A stretch of DNA of 64,000 nt from Balanoglossus misakiensis (Eukaryota > Hemichordata), in assembly GCA_040954595.2 (NCBI GenBank), contig CM082588.2:8618001-8682000 (forward strand). The letters are read 5' to 3'. The position numbers were made by a program, and so were the translations under genes. The notes below the pieces were generated by a model. That model was given only the letters and a program-made list of their open reading frames with translations. It made no database searches and had not been told where the DNA came from. This document shows, one piece after another, positions 10,519 to 25,900 of this stretch (positions within the stretch are counted from its first letter, which is position 1; each line of letters begins with the position of its first letter).

Positions 10519-13500
10519 ACAGGTATCTGGTCCCGTAACTTGGTAACCATTTCTTGGAGTTCATCTTTCTTGGTCAAAGTGTGCACTACACCTCCTGGTC
10601 CCGCCAGTGATGTCTTTCCCATTAGGTGAAGATCTACTTCTCTGGCAGCTTGGCGTCCTTCATTGATGGCGTGCACTACAAGTGACTGACCTCGTCTACA
10701 ATCTGAAAAATAAGGTCCACGGCTGAGTCTGACATTGGAACTGAAACCTTCTGATCAACAGTGAACAGAGAAAATTGAACACAGGTTGTCTGTTTTGTGG
10801 GTGCCATGATAATAATAATAATTATAAAATAGTTCTTAAAAGCGCATCATGTTGAAAGCCTCTATGCTCTTTACGAAAACATTAAAAAGTCTAGTGTAAA
10901 ATGACAAACCGTTAAAAATCGATAAAAAAGAAAGTTTTAAGTAGAGTTTTAAGATCCAATTGAAGTAGCAGATCTAATATTAAAAAGAAACAGAGTTCCA
11001 TAATTTTGGACCTGCAACAGAGAAAGCCCGTTCACCATAAGTAGAAGTTGCACAACTCGTCAAAATATACTCATTCACGTCACTTTTAATACAACACCTT
11101 TTCGGTCAAACATCGTATAATAATAACAACCCACTTCTAGATTTTAGAATGTCCCTCTTACCTCCAGCAGCGAAGACTTTGTCGATATTGGTCATGTATT
11201 TATCCTTTGGTGTCTCAATGTTGGATCTGGGATCCTGATCGAGATTCAACTCTTCCAGCAGGGAGTTCTCGGGGCCGATGAAACCCATGGCGAGTAGAAC
11301 AACATCAGCTTTGAAATCTCTCTCAGTTCCTTCCAGTTTCTGCATTTCAAATCTTCCACTTTCACTTTTGACCCACTTGATTTGGTGCGTTCTTATTCCA
11401 GTGATACAACCGTTGCCGTCATCCAGAAATCTCTGTGAATCGAGCAATGTCATACTTATAAAAACCATATTTGTCATCACAGAAGTTACATTTACAAAGT
11501 TTGAAAGTTAAAAGGTATACGGTCACCCATGAAAATTTAGCCACAATTACCATGGCAAATTGAGATCTAGCCAATCACAGATTTTCAGTGGGTGGCACAT
11601 GCAAAAAAAGAGCGACACAATACATTCTTTAGAACACACATACGCCATTTCAACTATATATGGCGATATGTAAATTTGGGGTGACCGTATACCTTACAAC
11701 ACTGAAATTTTTTTTTTTTAAATGTTTAAGTGTATACCAACCTCACTCAGTATACTGAAGTGTCTTGGATCCTGTCCAAACTTCAATTTGACTTCTTCGT
11801 GGCCATATTCCACTCTGAACACTCTCGGCCATGTCGGCCATGGATTGTTTCGACCTCTTGATTTGGGTGGCTCCTCTAAAATCTCAAATGTTGTGATGCT
11901 TTTGGCTCCCTGAAAGATCCACATTCAAAAATTAAGATTATGAAAATTAATTATTTAATCAGGCCGAAGGAATTCTGACTTGATCAACGTGTCTGATGTA
12001 CACCAGTGTCTGTCTGTCCCAGAGTGCCGGGGCTTTAGCTGAGCCAGGCTGTAGAAAATGCGACTTTATCCACATGGCTAAAGTACGCCAGTATCTGTCT
12101 AGAGTACCGGCCGGGCTTTAGTCTAAGCACGCCATTGGAAATTTGACTTGATCAGCCTGGCTAAAGTACACTTGCCTAGTTTCTGCCCTAGAATGCTGGA
12201 GCTTTAGCTGAGATGGGCTGTAGGAAGTGTGACTTGATCAACGTGTCTGGTCTGATGTACACCAGTGTCTGTCCCCCCAATCCCCCACCCATGTAATACC
12301 TGAACATTCTCTTAGTAAAGAGTAAGAGTGGCAATAGAAAAGAAAAGAAAAACAGCAGCTGAAAAAAAAAATTGCTGCCATAATTAAACCCCCCCCCCAC
12401 TCCCCAGATATCAAACGTTTCGCTCCTTAAACACAGACAGGCTATACGAAAATCTCCCTTGCCAAGAGAATAAGAATGACCAACTTACCATCCTCAAAGC
12501 AGTTCCAATACAATCCACACCTGTGTCACCACCACCAATCACTAAGACATCCTTGTCTTTCACGTCCAAGTAAACATTCTTATTTCCATGTTGGGTTTTT
12601 TGCCAGCCCTCCAAGAACTCCATCGCAAAGTGAATTCCCTTCAGGTTGTGTCCTACAGACAAACATTCCACAAACATGTCAATTCCTGTTCAGGTACAGC
12701 GGTAAACAGATGCCTCATGGACAGATTTTCAGAGAAATCTGCGTCCTCAAAATGTTTTGATATCAAAATATGTGAGGAGTCAACCACAGAAGAAAATGTT
12801 GTCTGCCATCTTGTTTTTCCAAAAATCACCACTTCAATTTTTCTCCATAGAGTGAACACATAAACAGGCGGCCATTTTGAATCCTGAATTTTAGAATCAA
12901 AACCAGTGCCACAAACTTGAGGCTCCAGAGTCTACAGCTTAAGTACACTACTTTGGTTTAATATTCAGTCGACACAAATCTGCCACAAACTTTTCCTTAT
13001 GAAAACACGTTGTCTTACAAATTACACTTTGTGTATTCCTAATATTGATAATTGTCAACAATAACAGTATAACCATATGTTCGCGTTGGAAAAATTATCA
13101 CCAAAAAATCATCAAACTGCCCAGCTTAATTATCAGTCCAATTTTAGTAAATGTTGTACCTGGTATTGGCAAATTCCGTGGCATAGTTGAACCAAGACAT
13201 AAGAGAACAGCATCATTCTCATTGACTAGTGCTTTAGCTGATATTGTTTCACCAACTTCACATCCAGTCACAAACCGAATGCCTTCATCTTCCATTAATT
13301 TCACTCTTCGGTCTACAACCTACAGTTGAAGAGAATAGGGTTAGGGTTTTAGGTTGCTTCAATAAATTTGATTTTAATTCATTGGTTTTATTGTTTCTTA
13401 GAATTTTTTAAAGGTCAATGATCGTCTCATGCGCATGCGTGTAATTTTGTGTGTACAAAAATTACCTCAAATCCAAATGTTCTGCAAATTTTATGTTCGA

Positions 13501-13882
13501 CGCATTCAAGTACTAGACTGCCTTCGCTTCCTTTCATATTTCATGCGCACAGTATAAGTAACTTTAGTTTTGTCCCCTCTTTTCTCCCAATTTGCCGTTG
13601 TTTCCCAATCTCTGACACAGACTATGATCGTCACCATCTTGTCTGCTGTTAGAACAACACACTGCCTTATGGCATTGAATGTATATAATTTTTGTAACCA
13701 GAGTCTCTGCATGGTTTAGCACATGCGCATCAGACGATCATCACATTTTAAACTCATTGATGTCAAGACCCACTTTTTCTGCTCAAAATGGTTGACTATT
13801 AAGCATGCAACACACCAAATATGAGCTTTCAGGAATTGTAGATTTTCTGTCAATAATCAAAGTCCTGACCCCCCCCCCCCCC

Positions 13883-13914
<32 letters not shown>

Positions 13915-16900
13915 GGAGCTTAGATTTTGGGAACACAAACCACAATGTTACTGATATGAGACTTAAGACTGTTCATGCATATTTAACGAATTAAACACCA
14001 ACCTGCTTGCTCAACTTCATCGACGGAATACCATATCTCAATAATCCTCCAATTCTATCGTTTCGTTCATACACTGTGACTTCATGTCCAGCTTTGTTCA
14101 ATTGGGCGGCGGCTGCCAGACCCGAAGGGCCACTGCCGATCACAGCCACTCGTTTGCCTGTTGTTTGTGCCACTGGTTGGGGAGTGATCCAGCCCTCTTC
14201 GAATGCATGATCGATGATGGTGCACTCAATGTTCTTGATGGTGACAGCTGGTGCATTAATGGAGAGAACGCACGCCCCCTAATGTCAAGATGTAGGAGGG
14301 AAAGTTAGTTGAAACACTGGCAGCTTCTAAAAAGTGTGCAACAGCTAAGCTGCCTTGATAGCTACAATGTTTGAGTGTCAATCTCACATCAGACAAGATT
14401 TCATACAGCTGTCAGTTCCAAGAGCTATCACTAGTATCAGTGAGAAAAATTCAATTACAAACTTTCAATTTTTATTTTTCTTCTTGAGAACATTTGTACT
14501 CCATACAGCTTACTATTGATTCGAAGTTTCATTTGTTGAAATCATAAAACAAATGTATTCTGTTTCCCCAAAAATTACAATTTTATTAAATTATATCAAT
14601 GTATGTAACTTTCTGCTGTTGTTAGGAAAAAAATATAAGAAAAGGCTAAATGCTTGTACGAATGATCAAAAATACAAATTTATAACTTGTCCCTATAATT
14701 GTTGCCCCATAAAAGTCTGGAATCTTGCCAATTTATTTATGTGCTACCGACATTATTTCCACAAAAGAATGTATTTTGATGAGCATCGACATATTTCCAA
14801 GCCGAGCACAGACAAATCTGTTTCACTTACCTCACACGGTGCAGGACATACTCTCCCAGTGAACTCTGGGAAGTTGTTCGTCTGTAAAAGTCGATCCAAA
14901 GCTTCCTTCCAATTATCTTGGAATACAAGATCGTTCCATTTGGGAATGATGTTTCCCAGTGGACACCCAGTGGAAGACTGACAGAATGGAACACCACAAT
15001 CCATACATCTGATTTATAACAAGAGAAAATAGTGATATTTATCAGCCAGAATATTTCAGCTTTAGGCCCCAAAAAATAATATGTGCTGTTCTGATTACAG
15101 GGTTTTCAAAAATAGGGTAGGCAGGTGGGAATTTTTTTTATTTTGCGATTTTTTTTATTTCACTGGCAGACGTAGTGTAGAAGAATGACGTCATAGTTCT
15201 TGCGTGATGCACACGATTTCGTCATAAATCTTGCATGATTCGCTCAATTTTCATAAATTTTGTATATTTGACCGTTAATTTTTACTTCCAGGCTTACGAA
15301 GCTCTAAAAAGTTTAGGGTCAGCGGGTTAAAATTTTACAGTACATGTATTGTAGCAATAATCCATTGCTGGTTGACACACAGGACTCACCTGGCTGCTTG
15401 CGTTTGAATTTCACTCTTGACACCTTGATGATTATAAATCTCATTCCAATCTTTGATACGCTTTTCAACTCTTCGGTACTGGTTTCTGTTCCTGTTGTAC
15501 TTCATGAAACCCCTGTAATGTAATTATAAGTACAAGTCATGTAGTTTTGATGCATCTTGGTTTATAAGTTGCCCAAATGAGAATGTTAAAGGCCGACGAT
15601 CGTCTTATGCACAAGTACATAATTTGGAGTGTACAAACATCACCTCCAATCCAAATTTTCTGCAAATTTTGCATTCAACGCATTCAAATAGTGGACTGCC
15701 TCAGCTTCCCACCCAATCTGCCGTCTTTTCCCGATCTCTGACACAGACTATGGTCGCCGCCATCTTGTCTGTTGTTAGGACAGCACACTGCTCTATGGCA
15801 TCAAGACTGTATACAATTTTTGTAACCAGAGTCTCTGGTTTGCCACATATGCAAATAACATCATCGCCCATTTATCAAGCAACCATTAGCTGCCCAGGCC
15901 AGCGAAAGACACTTATTGTGCAATGCACACATGCATGTAGCAACAATCTCTAAGTGATTGAAATTGAAAAATTAATTTTCAAAAATTGATGTTTACTTTT
16001 TCTTGTCCAAGACTCTGTCCAGATTCTTCTGATTCATCTGTTCATCAGGAATTGTTTCTTCAATGTCCACAATCTTGGCTTCATGGTGATTTCTGTGATT
16101 TGAGTTTTGCTCTGGATTTTCTTCATTGTTCACTGGCTGTAATGGTTTTGGAATTCCCGCGATTGCCTTCTCCTTCATGACTTTCAAAGCTCGTCTGTAC
16201 TCATGTGGGAAGACCTACAAAAAGTCATATCAAATTGGACTTAAAATAAATATCTAGTTTACCTTTCTGCACAATCAAAAATTTAAAAATTGTATTCCGG
16301 CTTTACTGGGCCAGTACACCAATCAGAAGGTGCCTAATAGAGAACGATCGGTATCCTTTAATGTAGATCGACATAACATGCAATCTGATTGGCCTGGCCG
16401 CAACAGGAGGTTGAACAGGAGCTTCTATGGGAGTTGGTCAGATGTAGTGTGAGGCGATAGCATAAGAATACCATACCGCGAAGTAAAAGACGTCACCATA
16501 CCCTACATCTGATTTGAATCTGATTGGCCCACCACAGTAATATAAGAAAAAAAATCTGACCTTGACAAACATTTTGGCACTGTTTGGCCAATTGTCTAAC
16601 ATTTCCTTAGCAACAGAGGATCCAGTGCTGGACACAAACTGCGACAACGTCTCTTTGAGAAAGATAATGTCAACATCCTTGACAACGGTCTCCAGGGCAA
16701 CTGATTCCTTGTTGCAGAAACTGGCAAAGCTCTTCTTCCTGTGTGAAATCCATGAAATAATTATTTAGTCTATCAAGCGACCAGTAGAGGTGCTGTTGTA
16801 TGTGACCATTTGAGAATAGGATGAGGGGTACCAATATTGCCCCATATATGTTCGGTCCACAATTATGCGTTGACATTTGGAAAACCACAGAATTTCTCTA

Positions 16901-19900
16901 CTGAGCACAGACCACTTCGCGGATAGGGTATCTGCAATGCATGATGGTATAATTTGCATTCAACCTAGCATCTAGTACTTGGCCAATGTGCTCAGAACAC
17001 AAACTGCCCCCCCCCCCTCTCCATTATAAAAGAAACATTCTGTTAGTGACCACCTCTATAGAGTGGCCACTTTGTTACAGTCCCTATAGATGCAATTAAC
17101 ATGTATCGGTACATTGAGTGACCTGCCTATAGAGGCCACCTGTCCATAAAGGCCAGTTCAGCGAAGTCCCTTTAGTGGCCACTATAGACAGGTTTGACTG
17201 TATTATAAACATTCTTTGGAAATCAACTCCAACTGACATACCTGTCCAATACATATGCAATCCCACCAGACATTCCAGCAGCAAAATTTCTTCCTGTAGA
17301 TCCCAAGATAATAGCTCTGCCACCAGTCATGTATTCACATCCATGATCTCCAACACCCTGTCATCAGAAAAACACCATATCAAAAAATCGTGTCAAGGAC
17401 ACGGTGGTCCCATTTACCATGTGATTCTGGTAACTCACAGCCCCTCGGGGGTAATAAACGGCTGCTATGGCCCTCATGGCCAGGCAATAGGTGTTCAATA
17501 TGGCAACCTGAATTTGCATACTCACCTCAACGACAGCAACAGCACCCGAATTTCTGACACAGAATCTTTCAGCAGCACAACCTCTAAAGAACGCCTTGCC
17601 ACTGGTGGCGCCATACAGGACAACATTTCCAACAATAATGTTCTCCTCAGATTTGAAGTCCGTCGGCATATCCAGAGGTGGATAGACCACTATCTCACCC
17701 CCTGACAGACCCTGAAGGATAACACAAAAATGAAATGAGCCAATGATATTATCGCGGTGATAAAATGAAAATCTGCTCTCAGTGTGTCGAAATTGCACAG
17801 GTAAAATGGCCACTATGCAACATTGCAATGCAATATTTGATTGTATGACATGCATCATGCATATAATAGGGAACTTAAGTCAAGTTGTGAGTTTGGATGA
17901 AATCAGTTGTCTGTTCATTGTTCCTGTAAAAAATCATTAGCTGTAACTTTTTCACTGTGTTTTCAGTATTTTTGTCTTGTTTATCTACTGCAGTTTCTTG
18001 TTTGAATTCCTGAAACATGATGAAATGCTGAGCATTTAGCCTATCAACACAACATATACATGTATGTGTATATAGTCAGCATTGTTATTGTGCAAAATTT
18101 GAATTCAAGTCCTGACTAGAATTCATTTGTCAACAATAACAATGGCTGTTACACACATACAGGCTATGTTGACAAGTGGAGTACTGGGTATATAACCATA
18201 TTGTTTGGAGTAGAACAAGAAATTGTATTTGGTACACAAATATACTGAAATAAAAGCCAAAAGTTACAGCTAAGGTCACGTGAAACATTGACTCATGAAT
18301 ATTGACTCTTGTTCACCTTTCCAACATAATCGTTAGCATCACCTTCCAATTCCATTGATACACCTTTGGCCAGATATGCACAGAAACTCTGACCAGCCGA
18401 TCCTGTCAATTTGATATTAATGGTCTTAGCTGGCAGACCACTGTCACCATATTTCCTGCAAGTTTAACAAGATGAGGCCCATGAGCACTGATGAAAAAAA
18501 GCCTTAATAAGGATACAATGTACAAAACAGGTGGTTTCAGGAATTGTAGTTTTCTGTCAACTCGTGAAGTCCTAAACCCCCCAAAAGTATATATTTTCTG
18601 AAGGTTGTTATTCTACATGTGGATATATAATGAATCAACGTTCAACCACACACACCTTCCATCCCACTTGTAGACATGAGAGTGAAAAACTCGTCAAAAT
18701 GAATAATCGGTCTCTATATCATTTATTCATTTGGGGCGAGTTTTTACTCTCATGTCTACAAGTGGGATGGAAGTTGTGTGTGGTCGAACGTTGATTCACT
18801 ATATATCCACATGAAGGATAACATAAACAGTGTCTTGTATCAAACATAATTAATGAAAAGGGCAGCAAGAGAGGGAGACTTTGTCCCTTTAAAATGTCAT
18901 AAATATGTACAACTTACTTCGAAATGTGGTAGCTGAGTGTTGTGGCAAATGCTCTGCACTCATTGTTAATTTTCATGTCCAGATGGATTGGTTGCATATT
19001 GACACCGTCAAGGATATCTCTGCAGCTTTCAATAAGCTCATTATCCTGAATGACAAAATAAAAATAGTGTCAAGGACACTGCGCTGCCATTTGATAAGAA
19101 ATAGATCATTCAAGTGTACTATTAACTTACAACAAGACCATGGTATATCAATGAAACATTTTGTATAAGAATTGGCATCGCTTAATTTTGCAACTTAGGC
19201 AAAAACACTTGAAAGTTTAAGGAATTTCATTATGGACATACAGAACATTGGCTGTAACTTTGGGCTTTATTTTCAGTATTTTTATTCAGTGTATCAAATG
19301 CAATTTCTTGTTCTACTCCAAACAATATGCTTATATGCCCAGTACTCCACTTGTCAACATAGCCTGTATGTGTGTAACGGCCATTGTTATTGTTGACAGA
19401 TGAATTCTAGTCTGGGCCTGAATTCAAATTTTGCACAATCACGATATTGATTACGCAGATATAGGTTGTGTTAATAAGCTAAATACTGGGCATTTTTCTT
19501 GTGCTTCTGGGAGTTGAACAAGAAACTGCAGTAGATACACAAAACAAAAAAATACTGAAGCACAGTAAAAAGTTACAGCTAATGGAGCTTTAACATCATT
19601 CAACTCACCAGCCTCTTCCCCAACTCAAAATCTTGACCTAAACTCCCACCAACAATGTTTACATCAGGCCGTAGGTCGCTAGCATTCTTCAAAATGGTGT
19701 CAAAATTCAAGAGTTTCGCTTTACTGACGGCCGGTTCCTCAGACGGTTTTATCATGTCTGTGCGTCCGATCATCTCCTGGAACGTAGTGAAACCCATTTT
19801 GGCCATGTACTCTCGCACTTCTTCTGCGACCATGAAGAAATAATTGACAACATGTTCGGGTTTGCCCTCAAATTTCTTCCGCAGAATTGGATCCTGAGAA

Positions 19901-22900
19901 AAGGGAACAAAATTCTCACATTAAAATTCAAATGAAACATATCATCACTTGAATTTCAAAAGGGGTAAAATTAGAACCACTATGTTTATATTGTGATCAT
20001 TTTCATTCACATAAAATGCAATATGTTGATATAGAACAAGAATTCATTGATCAGATGAAGGTTTATTCACATGAAAACAAATAAATCATAGTTTTTTTCA
20101 AATACAAGTTGGCTTTTGCCCAATCAACATGCAGTACATGTAGTCTGTGATTTAACTGGCTGAAATTTCTTTGATATGATTGACTGAGAGTATTATGTAC
20201 GCACAGTACATTCTGAATGCGTATTGAAGTATGCATAGGAAAAAAATCTAACAGAACCTCTGTACCAAATGCAGGGATTCTTATGTGAATATCATTATTG
20301 ACATACCTGTGTTGCTATGCCAACAGGGCAAGTATTGAGATGACATTTTCTCATCATTGTGCATCCAAGAGCTATCAAGGGAGCTGTGGAGAATCCAAAT
20401 TCATCTGCACCAAGCAATGCACCGATGACAACATCTCGACCTGCGGTGAAATGTTTATTATGATAAGAGCAAAACAAGCTATGACCATTACAGGGACAAA
20501 GTCTCTCTCTCGCTGCTCTTTTTTCATGAATTATGTTTGATACAAGACACTGTTTATGTTATTCTACATGTTGACATAGTGAATCAACGTTCGACCACAC
20601 ACACCTTCAATCCCACCTGTAGACACGAGATTAAAAAAACTCATTCCAGTTTTACTCTCATATCCTACAAACGGGATGGAAGTTGTGTGTGATGGCGAAC
20701 GTTGATTCACTCTTACAAAATAAACAAAATAACTAAAAAATAATTTTGTTAATTACAAAGCCATGAAAATCCTCACCAGTTCTCAGCTGACCATCAGTTT
20801 GTAGAACAACTCTTGATCGCAGATCATTCAACACCAAAACTTGGTGAGTTTCAGCAATACCAAGTTCCCATGGTAACCCTGCATGTTTGATGCCAGTCCA
20901 ACTACTGGCCCCAGTACCTCCATCATGACCTGAGATGACAATATGCTCAGCTTTGCCCTGCATTCAAGAGAAATTATGCTATCAAGTTTAATTCCTCAAA
21001 AATTAAATAACAACAAATTTTAGCAAGGTACTTGCTGACCGATGTTTACTTTATCCACTTAATCTGTGGATGGGGCACACAGATTAAGTCGTTAGCACGT
21101 GCTTAATGGGAAATGCGATAGCTTTTATTCTGGATTAGCAACTGATAAGACAGGTGGGGGTAACACAGAAAAATAAACAGGCACAGAGACTGTTCAGCAA
21201 GTACTGTTTATTGGGGAAAAATGCAGATCGGAACTCCGCCATTTATTAACTTTACTGTTAGCAGCTCCCTGTGATTTTAGTGACTTTTATCATCTGTAAG
21301 GGAAAATAGTTGCCTACTGTATCTTTTCATAAATGAATGTTGTAATATTAGATGTTTTTATTTTTTTCAGGAAAAACTGAATTCATATAAAGTTTCATTG
21401 ATCAGACGTGTATGTGTATAGAGCACTTGGCTAATGCCTGTTTTCCCTACTGTACATGTATATCACGATACACAGTCAGGATATGAGACATTAACTTACT
21501 ACATTTTGTACCAGTATACATACCGGTACAAGTATGTGCAGCAAAACCTGAGGTGATGTACCCTTATGTCCATCACAGTATACGTCGAAACAACTCTAAG
21601 ACAGTACAATTACCTTAGCAACACCTGAAGCAATGACCCCAACTCCGACCTCTGACACCAACTTCACACTGATCCTAGCCTTCGGATTGGCACATTTCAA
21701 GTCATAGATCAATTCTGCAAGATCTTCAATGGAATAAATGTCGTGGTGAGGGGGAGGGGAGATTAATCCTACACCAGGCACTGAGTTACGAGTTGCTGCG
21801 ATCTCTTCCGAAACCTGAAATTGAAAAAATAGCACTGTGAAGATGATCAAGCTAAAATGAAAATTTTTCACTGTTCAGGTTCCAGGTCTTCCAGTTGAGA
21901 ATTTAAACCCCTGCTCCAGCCAATCAGAGAGCTGGATTCAGACCAAGCATATTATACTGTAAAACACTTTATTTTCACGAGCAATACATTTTCGCGAAAT
22001 ACGCGAGAGCCAAAATAGCGTGAAAATAAAACATCGCTTAATTTTTTTGAAGATAAAGAAACTGAATGAAATAAGAGAATGGGAAAATTAATACTCGCAA
22101 AACAGTGGCCTCTAGCTCTTAATATCATGAAAAATTCAACTTGCGAAAATGAAGTGTTTTACAGTAATTTACAGATTTTGAATTTGGATATACTGGACCA
22201 ATTCACACAGCAAGAAAGTCAACACACAAAAGCAGGACTCAATCATCCCCCCAAAAACACAAACAAAAAAACACCCACTCATACACACACAAGAGTAATC
22301 TATGATATCACTGCTCACCTTGTATCCTGGCAGCTCACCACCTTCTCCAGGCTTAGCACCTTGTGCCATCTTGATCTGCAAATCTTCTGCATTCGCCAAA
22401 TAACTGCTGGTGACACCAAATCTGCCAGATGCCACCTGTTTGATGGCCGATCTCTTATTGCTGTGCACATCTTGGTCGAGATATCGATCTGGATTCTCCC
22501 CACCCTCTCCTGTATTACTCTTGGCTTCCATTCTGACAAAAAATACAGACAAGAACAACTTCAACAATGACCATGTACAAGATTAGTGGGTGAGTGATAA
22601 ATTTTTTCACGAACTACGCGAGGACCAAAAAAAACATGTAAATAAAAAAACAAGTAAAAATGTTTTTTTTTGCAGAGATACCGATGCAGAGAAATACAAG
22701 GACGTGAAAATTAACCCTTTCTGGCCTATACCGGTATATAGGAGAAATTTGGGTACGTTCCCAGAAAGCCAGGCTAGAAAGGGTTAATAGTCATGTAACA
22801 GTTGCCGCTTTTGATATCGTGAAAATTTCCCGTTTTACAGTATATCCTGAGAATACTACAACATTCCAAGAAAACACAAATGCCAGAAGATGGAGAATTT

Positions 22901-25900
22901 GACATATACACAAAGAAACATTTAATGCAAACCTGTTCATAGCAATGGCAAGTGAAGTATGGGCTTCCAATGAAATACTACCAAAACTCATGGCACCAGT
23001 GGCAAACCTTTTCACAATACTGGCAGCTGATTCCACTTGTGACAAATCTAATGGATCTTCAATTGTCTTCACATCAAGCTGACCTCGAAGTGAACAATAC
23101 TTGAGCTGCAATAGAAAACAAAGAGTCATTCCTAGGTTATGATGGAATCGGTACATATATCATTTCATTGTTTATAACAAGTTTGATAAAAAAACAGCAT
23201 CAAGAATTTAGTACATACTAGAAGAGTGCCATACCAGAATGGTATCAGTTATAAATCCGGGTTACATGTGATTCATGTTCAACACACACCCACTCTGCAA
23301 TGGATATATAGTGAATCAACGTTCAATCACACACAACTTCTATCCCGTTTGTAGGATATGAGAAAAATTCTCGCCAAAATGGTAGAGATTGATTATTCAT
23401 TTTGGCGCGTTTTTCACTTTCATGTCTACAAGTGGGATGGAAGGACTTACATGTAGGTGTGTGTGGTCGAACGTTGATTGACTATATATCCACATGTAGA
23501 ATAACATAAACGGTGTCTTGTATCAAACATAATTAATGGAAAAGAGGGCAGCGAGAGAGAGAGATTTTGTCTCTTTAATATGGTGTCAGTCCTGTAATTC
23601 TAACATTTCCGGGTCCATGTACCGGTACTTTGTGTATATTATTGTATGTGTATATCTTACAACAGAGAGTGGATTGTGCATTTTTGAATCCTAAAATGAA
23701 GTTGTCTTGACTTACACTTTCCAAGGCATTTTCTAAAAACTTGTCATAAGCACCCTTGCTCTTTGTTCTTGCTGCGTCTTGTATATTAGCAATGCTTTCT
23801 GGGTCATTGATATGCTTCTCACCCCCGCTACGCCAATGGTAGTTTCCTGGATTTAGGATAATCTGATTATCACAACTTCTTTCTGCATACGCTATAAAAT
23901 GACGTTGTAAAGCCTGAAATACAGAAAGAGGTGTTGATGAAAGTCTCTACTGGATTAAAACCTATGCCACCAGTTGTATTATATTCATGATTTCTTTTTG
24001 TTCGAACTCACACTGGCCTATTGATTACCTTAGCGATGGGTATACACAAACATAACATCAAGCTCTGGTTGTACAGTACTTAAATAAATATGAACATGTT
24101 AAATGATAACTGGGTGTCACACCCATTTATTCAGTCACCCATTTCGGGAGTATACACCATGGTCTGTGCACACACACATTAGAATCTTCTGGAGGTGAAA
24201 GGGTTAAATCAACTCCAGAAGACACACAATATTTCCCAAGTTCCATAATATGCCTTTTCCATAAAGAGGGCTTCCTCCCAAAATATGGTGTCATCTCCAA
24301 GCAAACGATGCCAAAACGAGGCCAGTAAGCCATGTGGCTTACTGGCCTCGTTTTCGCGTCATCTTGGAAGGGCGCCCTCTTTAGGAAAAGGGCATATTGA
24401 AGAAAGATACTTAGATAGCAAGGAGAAAGAAAGATTTGAGACTTTTCTCGTTTGAGCGTAAATGGAAAACAGAGTGTCATGTGCATTGATGGCAGACTTC
24501 AACATACCTCTTCAGCGAGCACTTCAAATGTGACACCACCAATCCTAGAAGCGGTTCCAATGAAACACTTGGCAATGACCTCTTCACCAAGACCAACTGC
24601 TTCAAATATTTGAGCGCCCTTCAAATCAAGCACAACGACAAATTAATCATTGGTGGAAGAGATTTAAGGGAACTTGTGAGGTTTGCATGGCTATTTTATT
24701 TAACAATTCAAAATCTCTGGCTTTACTGGGCCAGTAAACCAATCAGAAGGTGCCTTAAAGAGAACAATAGGTATCTTCCAATTGCAGTTGACGTTCATGC
24801 AATCTGATTGGCCTGGCTGCAATAGGAAGTTGAACGGAGCTCCTATGGGAGTTGGTCAGATGTAGTGTGAGGCAACAGCATATGGATACTGTACCACGCA
24901 AGTAAAAGATGTCACTGTATCTGATTTTAGTCAAGATTGAATCCAGGTACTATAACACAAGTTATTATTGTAAACTAGTGACAAAATTGGTCTTTGGGAA
25001 TTCAGAGTACATGTCTATCCAGGGGTCAGTCCAAATTACCTTGTAACTCTGCAAGGTGGATATCCCCATCTTCGCCATAACCTTAGAGATCCCAATCTCA
25101 GCTGCTTTGATGTAATTGTCAGAAATTTCCTCATCAGAGAGTGGGGGATCAAGCAGTCCGTGTTGCCGTAGCGATGCGATACTTTCAAAGACGAGATACG
25201 GACAGATAGCATCAGCTCCATAGCCGAGTGTAACGCATAGATGATGGACCTCACGGATTTCTCCTGTCTCCACTATAAGTCCGACCCTCATACGAAGTCT
25301 TTCTTTGATCAGATGATGATGTACTCCACCGACTGCCATCAGAGCACTGAAAGAAGACGGACATGATCATTTAAGGATGTACGCGCAGAACATAAACCTG
25401 TAATAACAACAGAAGTGAGTTTTCTAGCTATTCTCAATGTACTGGGTAGTCAAATGGGAAGAGACAAATAGAGCTGCCAAATTTCACATATTTTCCACAA
25501 TAAAATACTCTATCCCCTATCCTCTAAAATCCTCATCATTAAGCCATATTACTTGCATTTGCATCAGTTTGTCATCTCTTGACGACGCATACCATGATAG
25601 CTGCGTACTGTTTGTATGGAGGCTGATTAAATGGGAACGGCACCTTTTAATACATGGTGTGTTCAAATTGCAACATACAGCCACAATCAGGCGTCGGTGA
25701 GATGTTCATGTATACCTATCAGTAAGTTTATTTAAATAGACCAATTTAAGTTTGAAAATAAAATTATGCAAATAAGTGGCAGCTCTAGAGGCTTTAAATG
25801 AGTGCAAATTTTCAAAATGAAGTGTTTGAAGAAAGTTCCAATGGACAGCATCAGTATGTTGTCCACATTACCTAACAGGAAGTCTATGTTGTCCAGCATT

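Noticed and set aside
13410-13745. Frames of 67-68 codons on both strands as possible small genes
   Set aside because: The same sequence recurs at 15590-15880 and 58255-58615 as a dispersed repeat (R6), with frame-breaking differences.
14553-14981. 142-codon plus-strand frame as a separate gene
   Set aside because: It overlaps the antisense of a GOGAT exon (14831-15008) and otherwise lies in intron. It has no domain or start context.
17175-17705. 176-codon plus-strand frame
   Set aside because: It is antisense to two GOGAT exons whose minus-strand translation is an unmistakable glutamate synthase.
22079-22570. 163-codon plus-strand frame
   Set aside because: Antisense to the GOGAT exon at 22319-22532, with low-complexity lysine/threonine stretches elsewhere.
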